64,000 nucleotides of DNA, from assembly GCA_030148335.1 (NCBI GenBank), contig JASBTQ010000019.1:124001-188000 (forward strand), in the 5' to 3' direction. Shown here in pieces: positions 34,693 to 44,281 of this stretch. Under the pieces are notes generated by a model that ran no database searches, was not told the origin of the DNA, and worked only from the letters and a program-made list of their open reading frames with translations. Numbering within the stretch: position 1 is the first letter of the stretch; each line of letters opens with the position of its first letter. The DNA is from Allomuricauda sp. GTDB lineage: Bacteria; Bacteroidota; Bacteroidia; Flavobacteriales; Flavobacteriaceae. A program made the translations under genes and the position numbers.

Positions 34693-35253
34693 ATGGCAGA
34701 GAGAACACACATACCGCCGGGTTGGGACTACAATCCGGCGACTTGGGCCCAACGCATACCCATTGTCATATTGGCTCTGGTGGGATTTGGTATAGCGACC
34801 TATCTTTCACTGTACCAACTGGATTATGTGGACACCGTATGGGAACCCTTTTTCGGGGATGGCAGTACCACTATTCTGAACTCTAAGATTTCCCACATTT
34901 TGCCCATTCCCGATGCGGCCCTCGGAGCCATCGGTTATTTGGTAGACGCCGTTGCCGGGCTGATAGGCGGCACCCATCGCTGGCGGAAAATGCCCTGGAT
35001 AGTGATCGTGTTCGGACTTGCCGTTGGTCCGCTGGGTTTCATCAGTGTAATGCTGGTCGTGTTCCAACCGGTCCTTTTTTCGGCTTGGTGTACCCTTTGC
35101 CTGGCCTCCGCCATTATTTCAATTGTCATGATCGGTCCAGCTATGGATGAGATGTTGGCCAGTTTGCAATACATACAAAGGGCCAAAAGGTCTGAAGCCT
35201 CCACATGGAAAGTATTCTGGGGCATTGGAGATGAAACGGAGAAGGTGGCATAA
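34693..35253 (+). CDS. Vitamin K epoxide reductase (VKOR)-like membrane protein
   Basis: 186 residues with about four to five hydrophobic helices. The active-site WCTLCL (CxxC) lies in the fourth helix region near 132-137, as in VKOR. The protein has only these two Cys: the loop pair that relays electrons in classical VKOR is absent, and the loop instead has WEPFFGDGSTTIL. Such loop-Cys-less members are known in this family. Probably a quinone-linked thiol oxidoreductase or a relative with altered function, in the inner membrane. Confidence 0.85.
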   Translation: MAERTHIPPGWDYNPATWAQRIPIVILALVGFGIATYLSLYQLDYVDTVWEPFFGDGSTTILNSKISHILPIPDAALGAIGYLVDAVAGLIGGTHRWRKMPWIVIVFGLAVGPLGFISVMLVVFQPVLFSAWCTLCLASAIISIVMIGPAMDEMLASLQYIQRAKRSEASTWKVFWGIGDETEKVA

Positions 35254-35281
35254 TATGAAATCACTCTAAAACAATGAACTT

Positions 35282-35686
35282 ATGTGGGCAAAATTGATGA
35301 ACATCGTATTGGGAATATGGCTGATGGCTGCACCGAGTGTCTTGGAATACGGTCCAGCAGCATCGGACAATGGGCATATAGTGGGTCCTATCATTGTTAC
35401 TTTTTCCACCATAGCCCTTTGGGAATCCACCTATATTGTCCAAAAATGGAATTACCCGTTCGCCCTTTGGCTGTTGCTGTCACCATGGGTGCTGGGATAC
35501 GAAGTGGCGACCGCAAGTATGAGCGATATGGCCGTTGGGATGATGGTATTGGTCCTATCTTCCAGAAAAACTGGTATGAAGAACCGTTATGGGGGAGGAT
35601 GGTCTTCTTTATGGGAAAAAAATCCGAAGCACATGGAAGACCAAAGGGACAATGAAAGCGAGGCAGAGCGTAGGGAAGGCTTTTGA
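35282..35686 (+). CDS. SPW-repeat membrane protein
   Basis: 134 residues with two SPW-like repeat units: LGIWLMAAPSVLEYG (9-23) and the canonical LLLSPWVLGYE near 64-74, separated and followed by hydrophobic helices. A charged tail of about 35 residues closes the protein. Family function unknown. Third gene of the epimerase-VKOR-SPW set. Confidence 0.85.
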   Translation: MWAKLMNIVLGIWLMAAPSVLEYGPAASDNGHIVGPIIVTFSTIALWESTYIVQKWNYPFALWLLLSPWVLGYEVATASMSDMAVGMMVLVLSSRKTGMKNRYGGGWSSLWEKNPKHMEDQRDNESEAERREGF

Positions 35687-35789
35687 TGTTTCAAGCAAAA
35701 AGTTGGACGGTTCAGGTCAATAAAGATGGAGTGCAATTCGTAGGTTCACAAAAACAATGCTGCCGAGCATATAGAACTGAGACTGCACC

Positions 35790-37676
35790 ATGAAAAAAAT
35801 AAAGGATCTTTCAACAGCATCCATCGAATTGATTCTTGCCCATCTGGAAAACAATGACGAATTCGATTGCAAGCTTCCGGGCGGCGGATCGTTGCACATA
35901 GAAAGTGGTCTCCCTTACCTGATCATTTGCCGAACAAAGAACAAGGACACCGGAACCAAGGAATTTGTGATGAGTGAGGCGTGTTACCTTATCATCGGAC
36001 GCAAGGATTTTAAAGGGTACCAAGAACTCATTTTTTCCTTGGCCGATCATTTTTCCACCCTCTACAAATCCTATTTGTTGTTTGAACTTTTCTCCACGGA
36101 AGAAAGCAATCGCTCCTTCACCATCAAAGGCCCAGCAACAAAGCTCCCCAGAACCCTTACGGTCTTGGAAGATGGCCTTCGTCAGATCGATCAAATAGCT
36201 CCTGGCAAACACATACAGGTGAAAACGGAAGATACGCCCGATCGACATCCCAAAGGTCGCAGGCCCCTTCTGACCATTGAACGAACCAAACTATGCGGTG
36301 CCCTATTGTTGGGCCTCGGGGTACCTCCCATATATCGGAACGCAAATGGCCATTTGTTCCCCGTTTTTTTTAGGGAATTCCATAGTGCATTGACCAAGGC
36401 GATGCAGCGTGCCATTTATGAGTTCATCAGGATCCAAACTGTTTGCGGGGTGGCCAGTTACAATGCACTTGGACAGCGGTATCCAAAGGAAAAGGTTTTT
36501 GAAGTGGACCGCAAACTGACGGAAATTGAAAAATCCTATCAATTCCTTTGGTTGGTGTCTCCTTCCAATATCCATGACATCAAAAAAACATTTTTTGAGA
36601 GCAATTTTGAAACCCTCCTTGATTATCACTACCGCTTGTTGCCCATGGATCCAGACCTGCTGAAGAGAAAACTCTACGCACTAAAAATCGAGAAAATCGA
36701 AGATCCGGCCCTGTCCTATATCTTCCGTCAGAAAAGGGAAGAATTGGACCATCAGATTACCATGCTGCATGAGCGCGGCACGCCCAATTTTTTCTACAAC
36801 AGTATCCGGTTGCACCAAGGCATTGGACAGGTACTTAAGGATGAAGCTGAAGACCTGTTGGAACAATTGCCAGAGACCAACTCCAACGAAACTTCCAGAA
36901 ATGTTATGGATGCCGTGGAGTTTGCTGCCCTGGCGCAAAAAGAAATTGATTACCTAAAGGAACAGGATGAGGATTTCAACTGTAAGATCCAAATCCGGAA
37001 GGACCTGAACATCATGATGGTTTCCTTGGGCAATCTTTTCATCCCGGCAGATTTCAGGGCAAACCGAAAAGAGGCAGAGGCTTTGATACAGCATGAGGTA
37101 GGTGTCCATGCCCTGACCTATTATAACGGAAGGCAGCAACCTCTTGAGCAATTGAGCGTGGGTCTCGCCGATTACGACCCCATGCAAGAGGGGCTGGCGG
37201 TGCTTTTCGAATACCTAGCCAATGGACTCAGTACGAATCGGTTACGTACACTTGCGGGCCGTGTCGTGGCAGGGTGGGCCAGATTGAAGGGACATGGTTT
37301 CAAAAAAATCTTTGACCAGCTCGTCTACACGTATGGTTTCAGTAAGAAACGCAGCTTCAACATCACTTCCAGGATCATGCAAGGCGGTGGATTGCTCAAG
37401 GACATCATTTATTTAAAAGGTCTTTTGGAATTGAGGGACTATCTAAAAAATGGGGGAGAAATTGAACCTTTGCTTTCCGGCAAGTTTGGATTTCATCATA
37501 TCGATACCATACACCAATTGACCGAAAGGAAGATATTGAAACCACCGGCCCTAAAGCCTAGATACCTTTTCGACACGGATTCAGAAGTCAAATTGGAAAA
37601 GATCAGACAGGGTTTGCCACTGCACGCCATGGTGTGCGACAATGCCCATACAGAAACCTTAACGGCAAGAAAATGA
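35790..37676 (+). CDS. QEGLA-motif (DUF1704/MATCAP-like) zincin peptidase
   Basis: 628 residues. Residues about 380-560 carry the DUF1704 core: HEVGVH with His435, Glu436 and His440 (the HExxxH zinc site of the eukaryotic tyrosine carboxypeptidase MATCAP) and PMQEGLAVLFEY, the QEGLA motif used to name the bacterial family 'flavohemoglobin expression-modulating'. The N-terminal 350 residues are family-typical. Expected activity is a zinc carboxypeptidase-like reaction on a peptide or small amide. Its stop overlaps the ATP-grasp start as ATGA, so the two are made together. Confidence 0.88.
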   Translation: MKKIKDLSTASIELILAHLENNDEFDCKLPGGGSLHIESGLPYLIICRTKNKDTGTKEFVMSEACYLIIGRKDFKGYQELIFSLADHFSTLYKSYLLFELFSTEESNRSFTIKGPATKLPRTLTVLEDGLRQIDQIAPGKHIQVKTEDTPDRHPKGRRPLLTIERTKLCGALLLGLGVPPIYRNANGHLFPVFFREFHSALTKAMQRAIYEFIRIQTVCGVASYNALGQRYPKEKVFEVDRKLTEIEKSYQFLWLVSPSNIHDIKKTFFESNFETLLDYHYRLLPMDPDLLKRKLYALKIEKIEDPALSYIFRQKREELDHQITMLHERGTPNFFYNSIRLHQGIGQVLKDEAEDLLEQLPETNSNETSRNVMDAVEFAALAQKEIDYLKEQDEDFNCKIQIRKDLNIMMVSLGNLFIPADFRANRKEAEALIQHEVGVHALTYYNGRQQPLEQLSVGLADYDPMQEGLAVLFEYLANGLSTNRLRTLAGRVVAGWARLKGHGFKKIFDQLVYTYGFSKKRSFNITSRIMQGGGLLKDIIYLKGLLELRDYLKNGGEIEPLLSGKFGFHHIDTIHQLTERKILKPPALKPRYLFDTDSEVKLEKIRQGLPLHAMVCDNAHTETLTARK

Positions 37677-38722
37677 AAATATGTTTTGTCTTGAATAAAG
37701 TGGCCACGGAAGCCAATGGGACATCCGTTGCATTGATGGCCAAAGCCCACGAAATGGGCCATGAAGTCAGTGCGGTAGGTGTGGGTGGTTTCAATCTGGA
37801 CCATACTGGCCTAATAACCCTGGATACCATTTCGGTGAAGAAAGGAAAGAAAATGAAATCAGCAGGCCAATACCTTGAAACCCTACAAGGTCCTACGGCC
37901 AAACATGAAAGGATTGAGGCCGGCTCGTTGGATGTGTTGTTCATACGCAACAACCCAACGGAGGAACGAGCCGGCCGGGAATGGGCGGAACATTCCGGGA
38001 TTGCATTTGGGCGTATGGTGCAACAGCTTGGCGTACTGGTGCTCAACGATGCGTATGCCCTTTCCAATGCCTTCATCGATAAACTGTATTTTGAGGAACT
38101 CCCAACAAGCATCAAACCGGCATCTATCATTACCCGTAAAAAAGAGGACATCCTGAACTTTTGGGAAGAAAACAACAAAAAAATGGTGCTGAAGCCCTTG
38201 GAGGGTTCTGGAGGGCAAAATGTATATCTGATTGATGAAAACCAGAAAAACCTCAACCAGATCTTGTCCACCTTGACCATGGAGGGTTATATCATAGCCC
38301 AGGAATTTCTCCCCGAAGTAAAGCATGGGGATGTCCGTGTCTTGCTCATGAACGGAAGGATACTGGAGCAGGATGGTAAACAAGCCATTATACGCCGTGT
38401 GAGCGGGGAAGGGGAGTTCAGGAGCAATTTTTCCCTAGGAGCCACAGCAGATAGCAGCAAACTCACACCGGCCATGCAGCAGATCGTAGATGTAACCGCA
38501 CCACGGTTGATAGCGGATGGGCTTTTTTTTGTGGGCCTGGATATCGTGAAGGACAAGCTGATAGAAATAAACGTGCTGAGCCCCGGAGGGTTGAACAGGT
38601 TCGCCCATATTGACCTGCCGGATTTCACCGAGCCTGTCATCAGGGCCATAGAACGAAAATTGGAATATAAAAGAATGCACGGAGGCCGAATCTCTAACAA
38701 AGCTTTGGCAACCCTGCACTAA
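37673..38722 (+). CDS. Glutathione-synthetase-like ATP-grasp ligase
   Basis: 349 residues. N-terminal pre-ATP-grasp domain (MKICFVLNKVATEANGTS), then ATP-grasp motifs MVLKPLEGSGGQNVYLI near 166-182, GYIIAQEFLPEVKHGDVRVL, and metal-binding KLIEINVLSPGGLNRF near 300. Similar to prokaryotic glutathione synthetase and RimK-type ligases, which join a carboxylate to an amine through acyl-phosphate. The ATG at 37673 is chosen from the ATGA overlap with the QEGLA gene; the longer frame lies inside that gene. True substrate is unlikely to be simply glutathione given the neighbours. Confidence 0.87.
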   Translation: MKICFVLNKVATEANGTSVALMAKAHEMGHEVSAVGVGGFNLDHTGLITLDTISVKKGKKMKSAGQYLETLQGPTAKHERIEAGSLDVLFIRNNPTEERAGREWAEHSGIAFGRMVQQLGVLVLNDAYALSNAFIDKLYFEELPTSIKPASIITRKKEDILNFWEENNKKMVLKPLEGSGGQNVYLIDENQKNLNQILSTLTMEGYIIAQEFLPEVKHGDVRVLLMNGRILEQDGKQAIIRRVSGEGEFRSNFSLGATADSSKLTPAMQQIVDVTAPRLIADGLFFVGLDIVKDKLIEINVLSPGGLNRFAHIDLPDFTEPVIRAIERKLEYKRMHGGRISNKALATLH

Positions 38723-38731
38723 ATTGAATCG

Positions 38732-39655
38732 ATGAAAGGGGAAATATCCAGGGTAGTTGGGGAGTATAGTTCGGGAAAGTCCGGACACCTGTTATTGGTC
38801 ACTGCGGGCATTCATGGGAATGAACCCAGTGGGGTGGTAGCCTTGCAAAGAGTTTTTAAGGAACTGCATCAGTGTAGGCCAAAAATCAAGGGCACCTTGG
38901 TGGGGATTTCCGGCAACCGCAAGGCACTCAAAAAAAATGTCCGCTATATCGATGAAGACCTCAACCGTATCTGGACGGCCGAAAACCTGAAAAAGGATAT
39001 GCCTGAATCATCCGAGCAGATAGAAATGGGACACATCATCGGGGCATTGAACAGATATTCCCCAAAAGATTATGACAAGCGTTACTTTTTGGATTGCCAC
39101 ACTACTTCATCGGAGAGTCTACCATACATATCCGTGCAAGTGGTCAATGATAATGAGCAGTGGGCAAGTCGGTTTCCCGCGCACACCGTAAGGGGTTTCA
39201 GTGATTTGATAGAAGGGGACATCGATCATTATTTAAGTGACCAGGGCATGACCGGTTTTGTCTTCGAGGGCGGACAGCATGAAAGTGCTGCTGCTGTTGA
39301 AAATCATGAAGCGATGATATGGTTGGCACTAATGGAAGCCTTGGGACTTGATCTGGAAACCCTATCCTGTTATCCAAGATGTGTGGAAAACTTGGCCGCA
39401 AAAAATGCGTCGGAAAAAAAAACGTTCGATATCGTTTACCGTCACAGTTTGGGAATGGATGATGAATTCAAAATGGAGGCCGGGTTTAAAAACTTTGATA
39501 AAATTGACAAGGAGCAATTACTTGCCCTGCACAATGGCAAAGAAATTAGGAGCGAGCGGGAAGGCTATATTTTTATGCCCCTATACCAAAATAAGGGAAC
39601 GGATGGTTTTTTCATTGTGGAAGAAGTGTCCACAACTGTGCCTACCACGCATTGA
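38732..39655 (+). CDS. Succinylglutamate desuccinylase/aspartoacylase-family metallohydrolase
   Basis: 307 residues. Zinc motif GIHGNEPSG gives His28 and Glu31; the second His is in FLDCHTTSSE near 126. The Arg-Asn loop GNRKAL and DEDLNRIW match AstE/AspA. Residues from about 240 form the small C-terminal domain. The family hydrolyses N-acyl amino acids or peptide-like amides. Nine bases after the ATP-grasp gene, third in the cassette: one enzyme joins and two cleave amide-type bonds, suggesting processing of a peptide-like metabolite. Confidence 0.86.
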   Translation: MKGEISRVVGEYSSGKSGHLLLVTAGIHGNEPSGVVALQRVFKELHQCRPKIKGTLVGISGNRKALKKNVRYIDEDLNRIWTAENLKKDMPESSEQIEMGHIIGALNRYSPKDYDKRYFLDCHTTSSESLPYISVQVVNDNEQWASRFPAHTVRGFSDLIEGDIDHYLSDQGMTGFVFEGGQHESAAAVENHEAMIWLALMEALGLDLETLSCYPRCVENLAAKNASEKKTFDIVYRHSLGMDDEFKMEAGFKNFDKIDKEQLLALHNGKEIRSEREGYIFMPLYQNKGTDGFFIVEEVSTTVPTTH

Positions 39656-39658
39656 ACG

Positions 39659-39823
39659 ATGAAGTTTCTGCTTTCTCTTGACACATTTTTGAATGTCTGC
39701 GTTCTTTTTTATTTCGGCGTTGGGGCTATTCTGCCCTCAGTCTTGAAAGTGGAAGACATGAGTTGGGAATTTTCCACAGTGCCATATAGTTTTTATTTGG
39801 ATACAGTACAGCGGAGACTCTAA
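39659..39823 (+). CDS. Possible 54-residue hydrophobic small protein
   Basis: An open frame begins 3 bases after the aspartoacylase stop and runs to a TAA at 39821-39823, ending where the converging gene ends. Residues 1-30 are hydrophobic (LNVCVLFYFGVGAILPSVL) and could be one membrane helix; the tail WEFSTVPYSFYLDTVQRRL is aromatic. No family recognised. Position suits a fourth cassette member, but an accidental frame is possible. Confidence 0.35.
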   Translation: MKFLLSLDTFLNVCVLFYFGVGAILPSVLKVEDMSWEFSTVPYSFYLDTVQRRL

Positions 39824-40380
39824 TCCGCCTCGATCTTATGGACCAGATAATCCAATAATTTTTCCCATTGGTACGCTTGGAAACCAGCCCAAGCACCTTC
39901 GGCCAAAAGCGTATTGATGATTTTTCGTTTACCAGCTTCGTAGCCCTTATTGTTTATGGCCTCATTTTTTCCTATTTCTTGGGCATGGATGTGGGTTCCT
40001 TTGATCTCTACCTGAAAAGTACTGGTAGCTTCCTTTATAAAAAAATGCTCGATTTCTTCCCCTTGCAACCATTTGTCCAAAGGACTTTCGCAGGGGCTTA
40101 CCGTAAAACTTGCCAAGTATTTTTCTTCAATCAGATGGGTGACGACCACCCAATTTTCCGGAAATGGGCCAGGCAGGTCTATTTTTATATAATCACTGAT
40201 TTGGGGCCTATCCGCCATTTTCTCTTGGCCCGAAGGGCTATATAACTGAAAACTGGCAGTAATGCCGGGCAAATGGGACCATTGGTTGACATTGAACAGT
40301 TTCTCCTTGGATTTTTGAAACATTTCATCAACAAGTGCTTGGTTTCCAAAGCTGTTATGGCTGGCATAAGTCTTATCCAT
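39820..40380 (-). CDS. Hypothetical protein, unknown family
   Basis: 186 residues from the ATG at 40380 (MDKTYASHNSF); no signal peptide or membrane helix. Mixed alpha/beta with segments such as GITASFQLYSPSG and YIKIDLPGPFPENWVVVTHL that look like a small beta-barrel or sandwich. Not recognised. It converges on the cassette at 35790-39823 and reads away from transaldolase in the same direction, 26 bases after that gene. Confidence 0.65.
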   Translation of the reverse strand: MDKTYASHNSFGNQALVDEMFQKSKEKLFNVNQWSHLPGITASFQLYSPSGQEKMADRPQISDYIKIDLPGPFPENWVVVTHLIEEKYLASFTVSPCESPLDKWLQGEEIEHFFIKEATSTFQVEIKGTHIHAQEIGKNEAINNKGYEAGKRKIINTLLAEGAWAGFQAYQWEKLLDYLVHKIEAD

Positions 40381-40406
40381 GATTTTTTTTGTGGAAACCA
40401 TTTACT

Positions 40407-41504
40407 TTAAAGAGTTGTTTCTTTCTGATGTTCAATACCTTTCAACAGTTTTTCAAATGGAGCATTGAACTTTTCAATACCCTCGTCAACAAGATCTTGT
40501 GCCACCTGGCTCATCTGGATGCCAGATTCTTCAATTTTTTCCAACGTGCGTGTAGCCTTGTCCATGTCCTCTTTTAGACTTTTTGTTGCCTTTCCATGGT
40601 CCCGAAAGGCGTTTAGCGTTTCCATGGGAACCGTGTTGATGGTGTTCTCACCGATCAGGGCCTCCACATATTTCACGTCGCTGTACGAAGGGTCTTTGGT
40701 ACTGGTACTGGCCCAGAGCACCCGCTGTGGTTTTGCGCCTTCGGACTCCAATTTCTTGAACCGTTTGCTGGAAAATACGTCTTCATAAATGGCGTAGGCC
40801 CTTTTTGCGGATGCAATGGCCGTTCCACCCTTCAAATTGTCAAGTCCTTTTTCTTCCAGCATAGGGTCTACCATGACATCGATACGACTAAGAAAAAAAC
40901 TGGCCACAGAGCGCACTTCCGCAATGGAGTGTCCGGCTTTGAGCCTATCTTCCAATCCGCCCAAATACGCTTCTGTTACTTTTTTATATCGATTTAGACC
41001 AAAAAGCAGCGTCACGTTGATGTTAATCCCATCCGAGATACATTGGCGAATGGCCAAAAGACCTTCCAGCGTTCCCGGAATTTTGATCATCACGTTCTTG
41101 CGATCCACTTTTCGCCAAAGTTTCCTGGCCTGTTCAATGGTTCCTTCGGTATCACGTGCCAAGTGCGGTGAAACCTCCAGACTTACAAAACCATCATTTC
41201 CGTTGGTTTCCTCGTAGACCCGTTTAAAGATGTCGGCGGCCCGTTGTATATCGGCAATGGCGATTTCATAAAAGATGTCCTCATTGCTTCTCTCCTTTTT
41301 TGAAAATGTGGCAATATCCTCATCATAATCGGAACTATTGCTGATCGCTTTCTCAAAAATGGCAGGGTTTGATGTAAGGCCCCGGAGTTCATCTTCCTCA
41401 ATAAGCCGTTTCAGTTCACCGGAATCCATAAGATTTCGGTCCAATGCGTCCAGCCATATACTTTGGCCGTGTTCTTGTATTTGGGTTAAATTGTTCATTT
41501 TCAT
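40407..41504 (-). CDS. tal: Transaldolase
   Basis: 365 residues. The TIM-barrel signature LRGLTSNPAIFEKAIS near 44-59 and the Schiff-base Lys in NVMIKIPGT near 140 identify transaldolase of the longer type (about 360-370 residues) found next to transketolase. It moves a dihydroxyacetone unit between sedoheptulose-7-phosphate and glyceraldehyde-3-phosphate in the pentose phosphate pathway. The ATG at 41504 (or 41498) replaces a longer frame that would enter the transketolase gene. Paired with that gene, 49 bases upstream. Confidence 0.93.
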   Translation of the reverse strand: MKMNNLTQIQEHGQSIWLDALDRNLMDSGELKRLIEEDELRGLTSNPAIFEKAISNSSDYDEDIATFSKKERSNEDIFYEIAIADIQRAADIFKRVYEETNGNDGFVSLEVSPHLARDTEGTIEQARKLWRKVDRKNVMIKIPGTLEGLLAIRQCISDGININVTLLFGLNRYKKVTEAYLGGLEDRLKAGHSIAEVRSVASFFLSRIDVMVDPMLEEKGLDNLKGGTAIASAKRAYAIYEDVFSSKRFKKLESEGAKPQRVLWASTSTKDPSYSDVKYVEALIGENTINTVPMETLNAFRDHGKATKSLKEDMDKATRTLEKIEESGIQMSQVAQDLVDEGIEKFNAPFEKLLKGIEHQKETTL

Positions 41505-41553
41505 ATATTTTACTGTTCCCGCAACAGCAGGAATCCTTGTTCTAAGTTCTTTT

Positions 41554-43566
41554 TTACGAAACCAATGCTTTGGCCCTTTCAACCACATGCTCCACGGTAA
41601 AGCCATATTCCCGCATGACTTCTTCACCAGGAGCAGATTCACCGAACCGGTCAACACCGATAACATCGCCTTCATCGGTTACATACTTGCACCAACCCAT
41701 GGAGGAAGCTGCCTCAACGGCCAATCGCTTACGCAAATTCTTTGGGAACACTTTTTCTTTATACTCCGCACTCTGTTTTTCAAACAGCTCCCAAGAGGGC
41801 ATGCTCACCACTTGGGCATGAATGTTCTCTTCTTTCAATTTTTCTTGTGCGGCCAAGACCAGTTGTACTTCAGAACCGGTGCCGATAAGGATAAGTTCCG
41901 GTTCACCTTCCGCCTCGGAAATAATGTAAGCTCCCTTTTCAAGTGCCTTGGCCTTGGTATATTTTTCTTGGTCGATGATGGGCAGGCCTTGCCGAGTCAG
42001 GACAATGGCGACCGGTCCACCGGAATGCTGAATGGCCACACGCCAAGCCTGTGCCGTTTCGTTGGCATCTGCGGGACGGATGACCGTCATATTGGGCACG
42101 GCGCGAAGCCCCAACAACTGTTCCACAGGCTGGTGGGTGGTTCCGTCCTCACCCAGACCTATACTATCATGGGTATAGACCATGATGGGCCGTATCTTCA
42201 TGATGGCCGCTAGCCGTAGGGGTGGTCGCATATAATCTGAAAATATGAGGAAAGTGGCACCATACGGAATCAGATAATTGCTCAATGCCATTCCATTTAA
42301 AATGGCACCCATGGCATGTTCGCGTACCCCAAAATGAAAATTGCGCCCTTCCCGTATAGTCGCAGTGAACGACTCAAAATCGTTCAATTCTGTGGTTGTT
42401 GAGGGGGCAAGGTCGGCGGAGCCTCCCAATAAATTGGGCAAATGCCCCGCTATGGCGTTCAATGTTTTTCCCGAAGCTTTCCGGGTCGCCATCTTATCCC
42501 CGGGCTTAAATACGGGCAGCTTCTCTTCCCATCCTTTCGGTAGGTTTCCACTGGTCAATTGTTCATATTCTTGGGCGAGTTCGGGATATTTTTCTTTATA
42601 GTTTTCATATAGTTCGTTCCACTCCTTTTCCTTTTTTTTACCTTTTTTACCGGCATCACGATATAGTTGCAACACCTCATCGTCCACCACAAACTTCGCT
42701 TCTGGATCAAATCCAAAATTTTCCTTCACCAGTTTCACCTCTTCTTCGCCCAAGGGAGATCCATGGGCTTCACCGGTATCCTGTTTGTTTGGACTACCAA
42801 AGGCAATATGGGTGCGCACCTTGATCAAAGAAGGGCGTTCGGTTTCTTTTTTGGCCAGTTTTATCGCTTTGGAAAGGGCTTCCACATCGTTGCCATCATC
42901 CAGTTCCTGCACATGCCATCCGTAGGATTCAAAACGTTGCGCGGTATTGTCGCTAAAGGTGATATCGGTGTCCCCTTCAATGGAGATATGGTTGTCATCA
43001 TACAAGTAAATGATATTGCCCAACTTTAAATGCCCGGCCAATGAAGCGGCCTCGGCACTCACCCCTTCCATAAGGTCACCATCACTGCAAATGGCATATA
43101 TTTTATAATCGAACAAGTCAAAATTGGGTTTATTGAACCGTGCGGCCATATATTTCTGGGCAATGGCCATTCCCACACCGTTGGCAAAACCTTGGCCCAA
43201 CGGGCCTGTGGTCACTTCTACGCCCTTTACCAAGTGTTCTTCCGGGTGGCCCGCCGTTTTGCTGTGCAATTGTCTAAAATCCTTGAGGTCATCCATGGTC
43301 AGATCATATCCCGTCAAATACAGAAAATTATATTGCAGGATGCACGCATGGCCCGCGGAAAGGATAAATCGGTCGCGATTGGCCCAATCTGGATTTTTTG
43401 GGTTGTAGTCCATGGCCTGGGTCCAAAGTACATGCCCCATGGGAGCAAGGGCCATGGCCGTCCCCGGATGCCCCGATTTGGCTTTTTGCACGGCATCAGC
43501 CGATAAAATCCGTATAGTGTCTATTGCTTTCTGTTCTATGCTTTCGACAGTTTTGGTCATTTTCAT
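41554..43566 (-). CDS. tkt: Transketolase
   Basis: 670 residues, the usual single-chain length. KSGHPGTAMALAPMGHVLW near 24 is the N-terminal signature, CSDGDLMEGVSAEA near 154 with a distal DDN is the thiamine-diphosphate/Mg motif, and REHAMGAILNGMAL near 410 and GLGEDGTTHQPVEQL near 470 complete the active site. The chosen ATG is 43566 (or 43560). A Lys-rich insertion (GKKGKKKEKEW) near 330 is unusual but in frame. Forms the non-oxidative pentose phosphate branch with transaldolase. Confidence 0.95.
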   Translation of the reverse strand: MKMTKTVESIEQKAIDTIRILSADAVQKAKSGHPGTAMALAPMGHVLWTQAMDYNPKNPDWANRDRFILSAGHACILQYNFLYLTGYDLTMDDLKDFRQLHSKTAGHPEEHLVKGVEVTTGPLGQGFANGVGMAIAQKYMAARFNKPNFDLFDYKIYAICSDGDLMEGVSAEAASLAGHLKLGNIIYLYDDNHISIEGDTDITFSDNTAQRFESYGWHVQELDDGNDVEALSKAIKLAKKETERPSLIKVRTHIAFGSPNKQDTGEAHGSPLGEEEVKLVKENFGFDPEAKFVVDDEVLQLYRDAGKKGKKKEKEWNELYENYKEKYPELAQEYEQLTSGNLPKGWEEKLPVFKPGDKMATRKASGKTLNAIAGHLPNLLGGSADLAPSTTTELNDFESFTATIREGRNFHFGVREHAMGAILNGMALSNYLIPYGATFLIFSDYMRPPLRLAAIMKIRPIMVYTHDSIGLGEDGTTHQPVEQLLGLRAVPNMTVIRPADANETAQAWRVAIQHSGGPVAIVLTRQGLPIIDQEKYTKAKALEKGAYIISEAEGEPELILIGTGSEVQLVLAAQEKLKEENIHAQVVSMPSWELFEKQSAEYKEKVFPKNLRKRLAVEAASSMGWCKYVTDEGDVIGVDRFGESAPGEEVMREYGFTVEHVVERAKALVS

Positions 43567-43816
43567 TGATTTTAGGTAATAGGTAAATCCGATCTTCCAA
43601 AAAATAGTGATCACATACCGATCTGGTGGATGATATCGATATAAAAATTGGTTCAAAAACAGTGCTGTACCGTGGACTTTGATGTAAACATGGTTTGAAC
43701 TAAATATTGAACCGAAAACGACAAAGAATCCCAATGCGGATGAATAGTTTTGAAGTGAGAGGAAGGTGAACCTAGACTTCAAAAAACAAGTTCACTCTCC
43801 CTAAAAGAATAGGACA

Positions 43817-44281
43817 ATGAAAAGATCTCATCTCCCCACATGGTATGGAATTGGTATCGGTGCCGCTGCCGTTGTGTATTTTCTATTGCTATCACTGTTC
43901 GGGCTGCATGAGAATCCTTTCTATAGTTCGGCTAACATCGCTTTTTTTGGAGTAGGACAATTCTTGTTGATCATAAAGTTCAAGCAGGCTACCGAAGGGT
44001 TGTTTAAATATCAAGATGGATTCTGGGCCATGTTCAAGGCCGGAATCATTGCCACTTTTATCATCGCCGCTTTTTTTCTCGTGTATCTTACAGAACTCAA
44101 TCCCGATTTTTTACAGGAAATGCTTACCATGTGGAAGGAAGATTATGATCTGAAGCCCGGTACCGTCATTTTCGGGCTCACCTTGATGGGATTTTCCACC
44201 AGCTTGGTGTTTTCTTTGATCCATATGCAACTTTTCAAAAGGTCCTGGAATACCAAGGAGGGTAAAAAACATACCTTGTAG
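43817..44281 (+). CDS. DUF4199 membrane protein
   Basis: 154 residues with four hydrophobic helices (about 9-28, 36-53, 71-95, 125-145), a layout typical of DUF4199 proteins of Bacteroidota. GFWAMFKAGIIATFIIAAFF and a Glu/Asp-rich loop before the last helix fit. Function unknown. It reads away from transketolase. Confidence 0.82.
   Translation: MKRSHLPTWYGIGIGAAAVVYFLLLSLFGLHENPFYSSANIAFFGVGQFLLIIKFKQATEGLFKYQDGFWAMFKAGIIATFIIAAFFLVYLTELNPDFLQEMLTMWKEDYDLKPGTVIFGLTLMGFSTSLVFSLIHMQLFKRSWNTKEGKKHTL

Noticed and set aside
41505..41675. Upstream extension of transaldolase
   Set aside because: It overlaps the transketolase 3' end and lacks transaldolase similarity.
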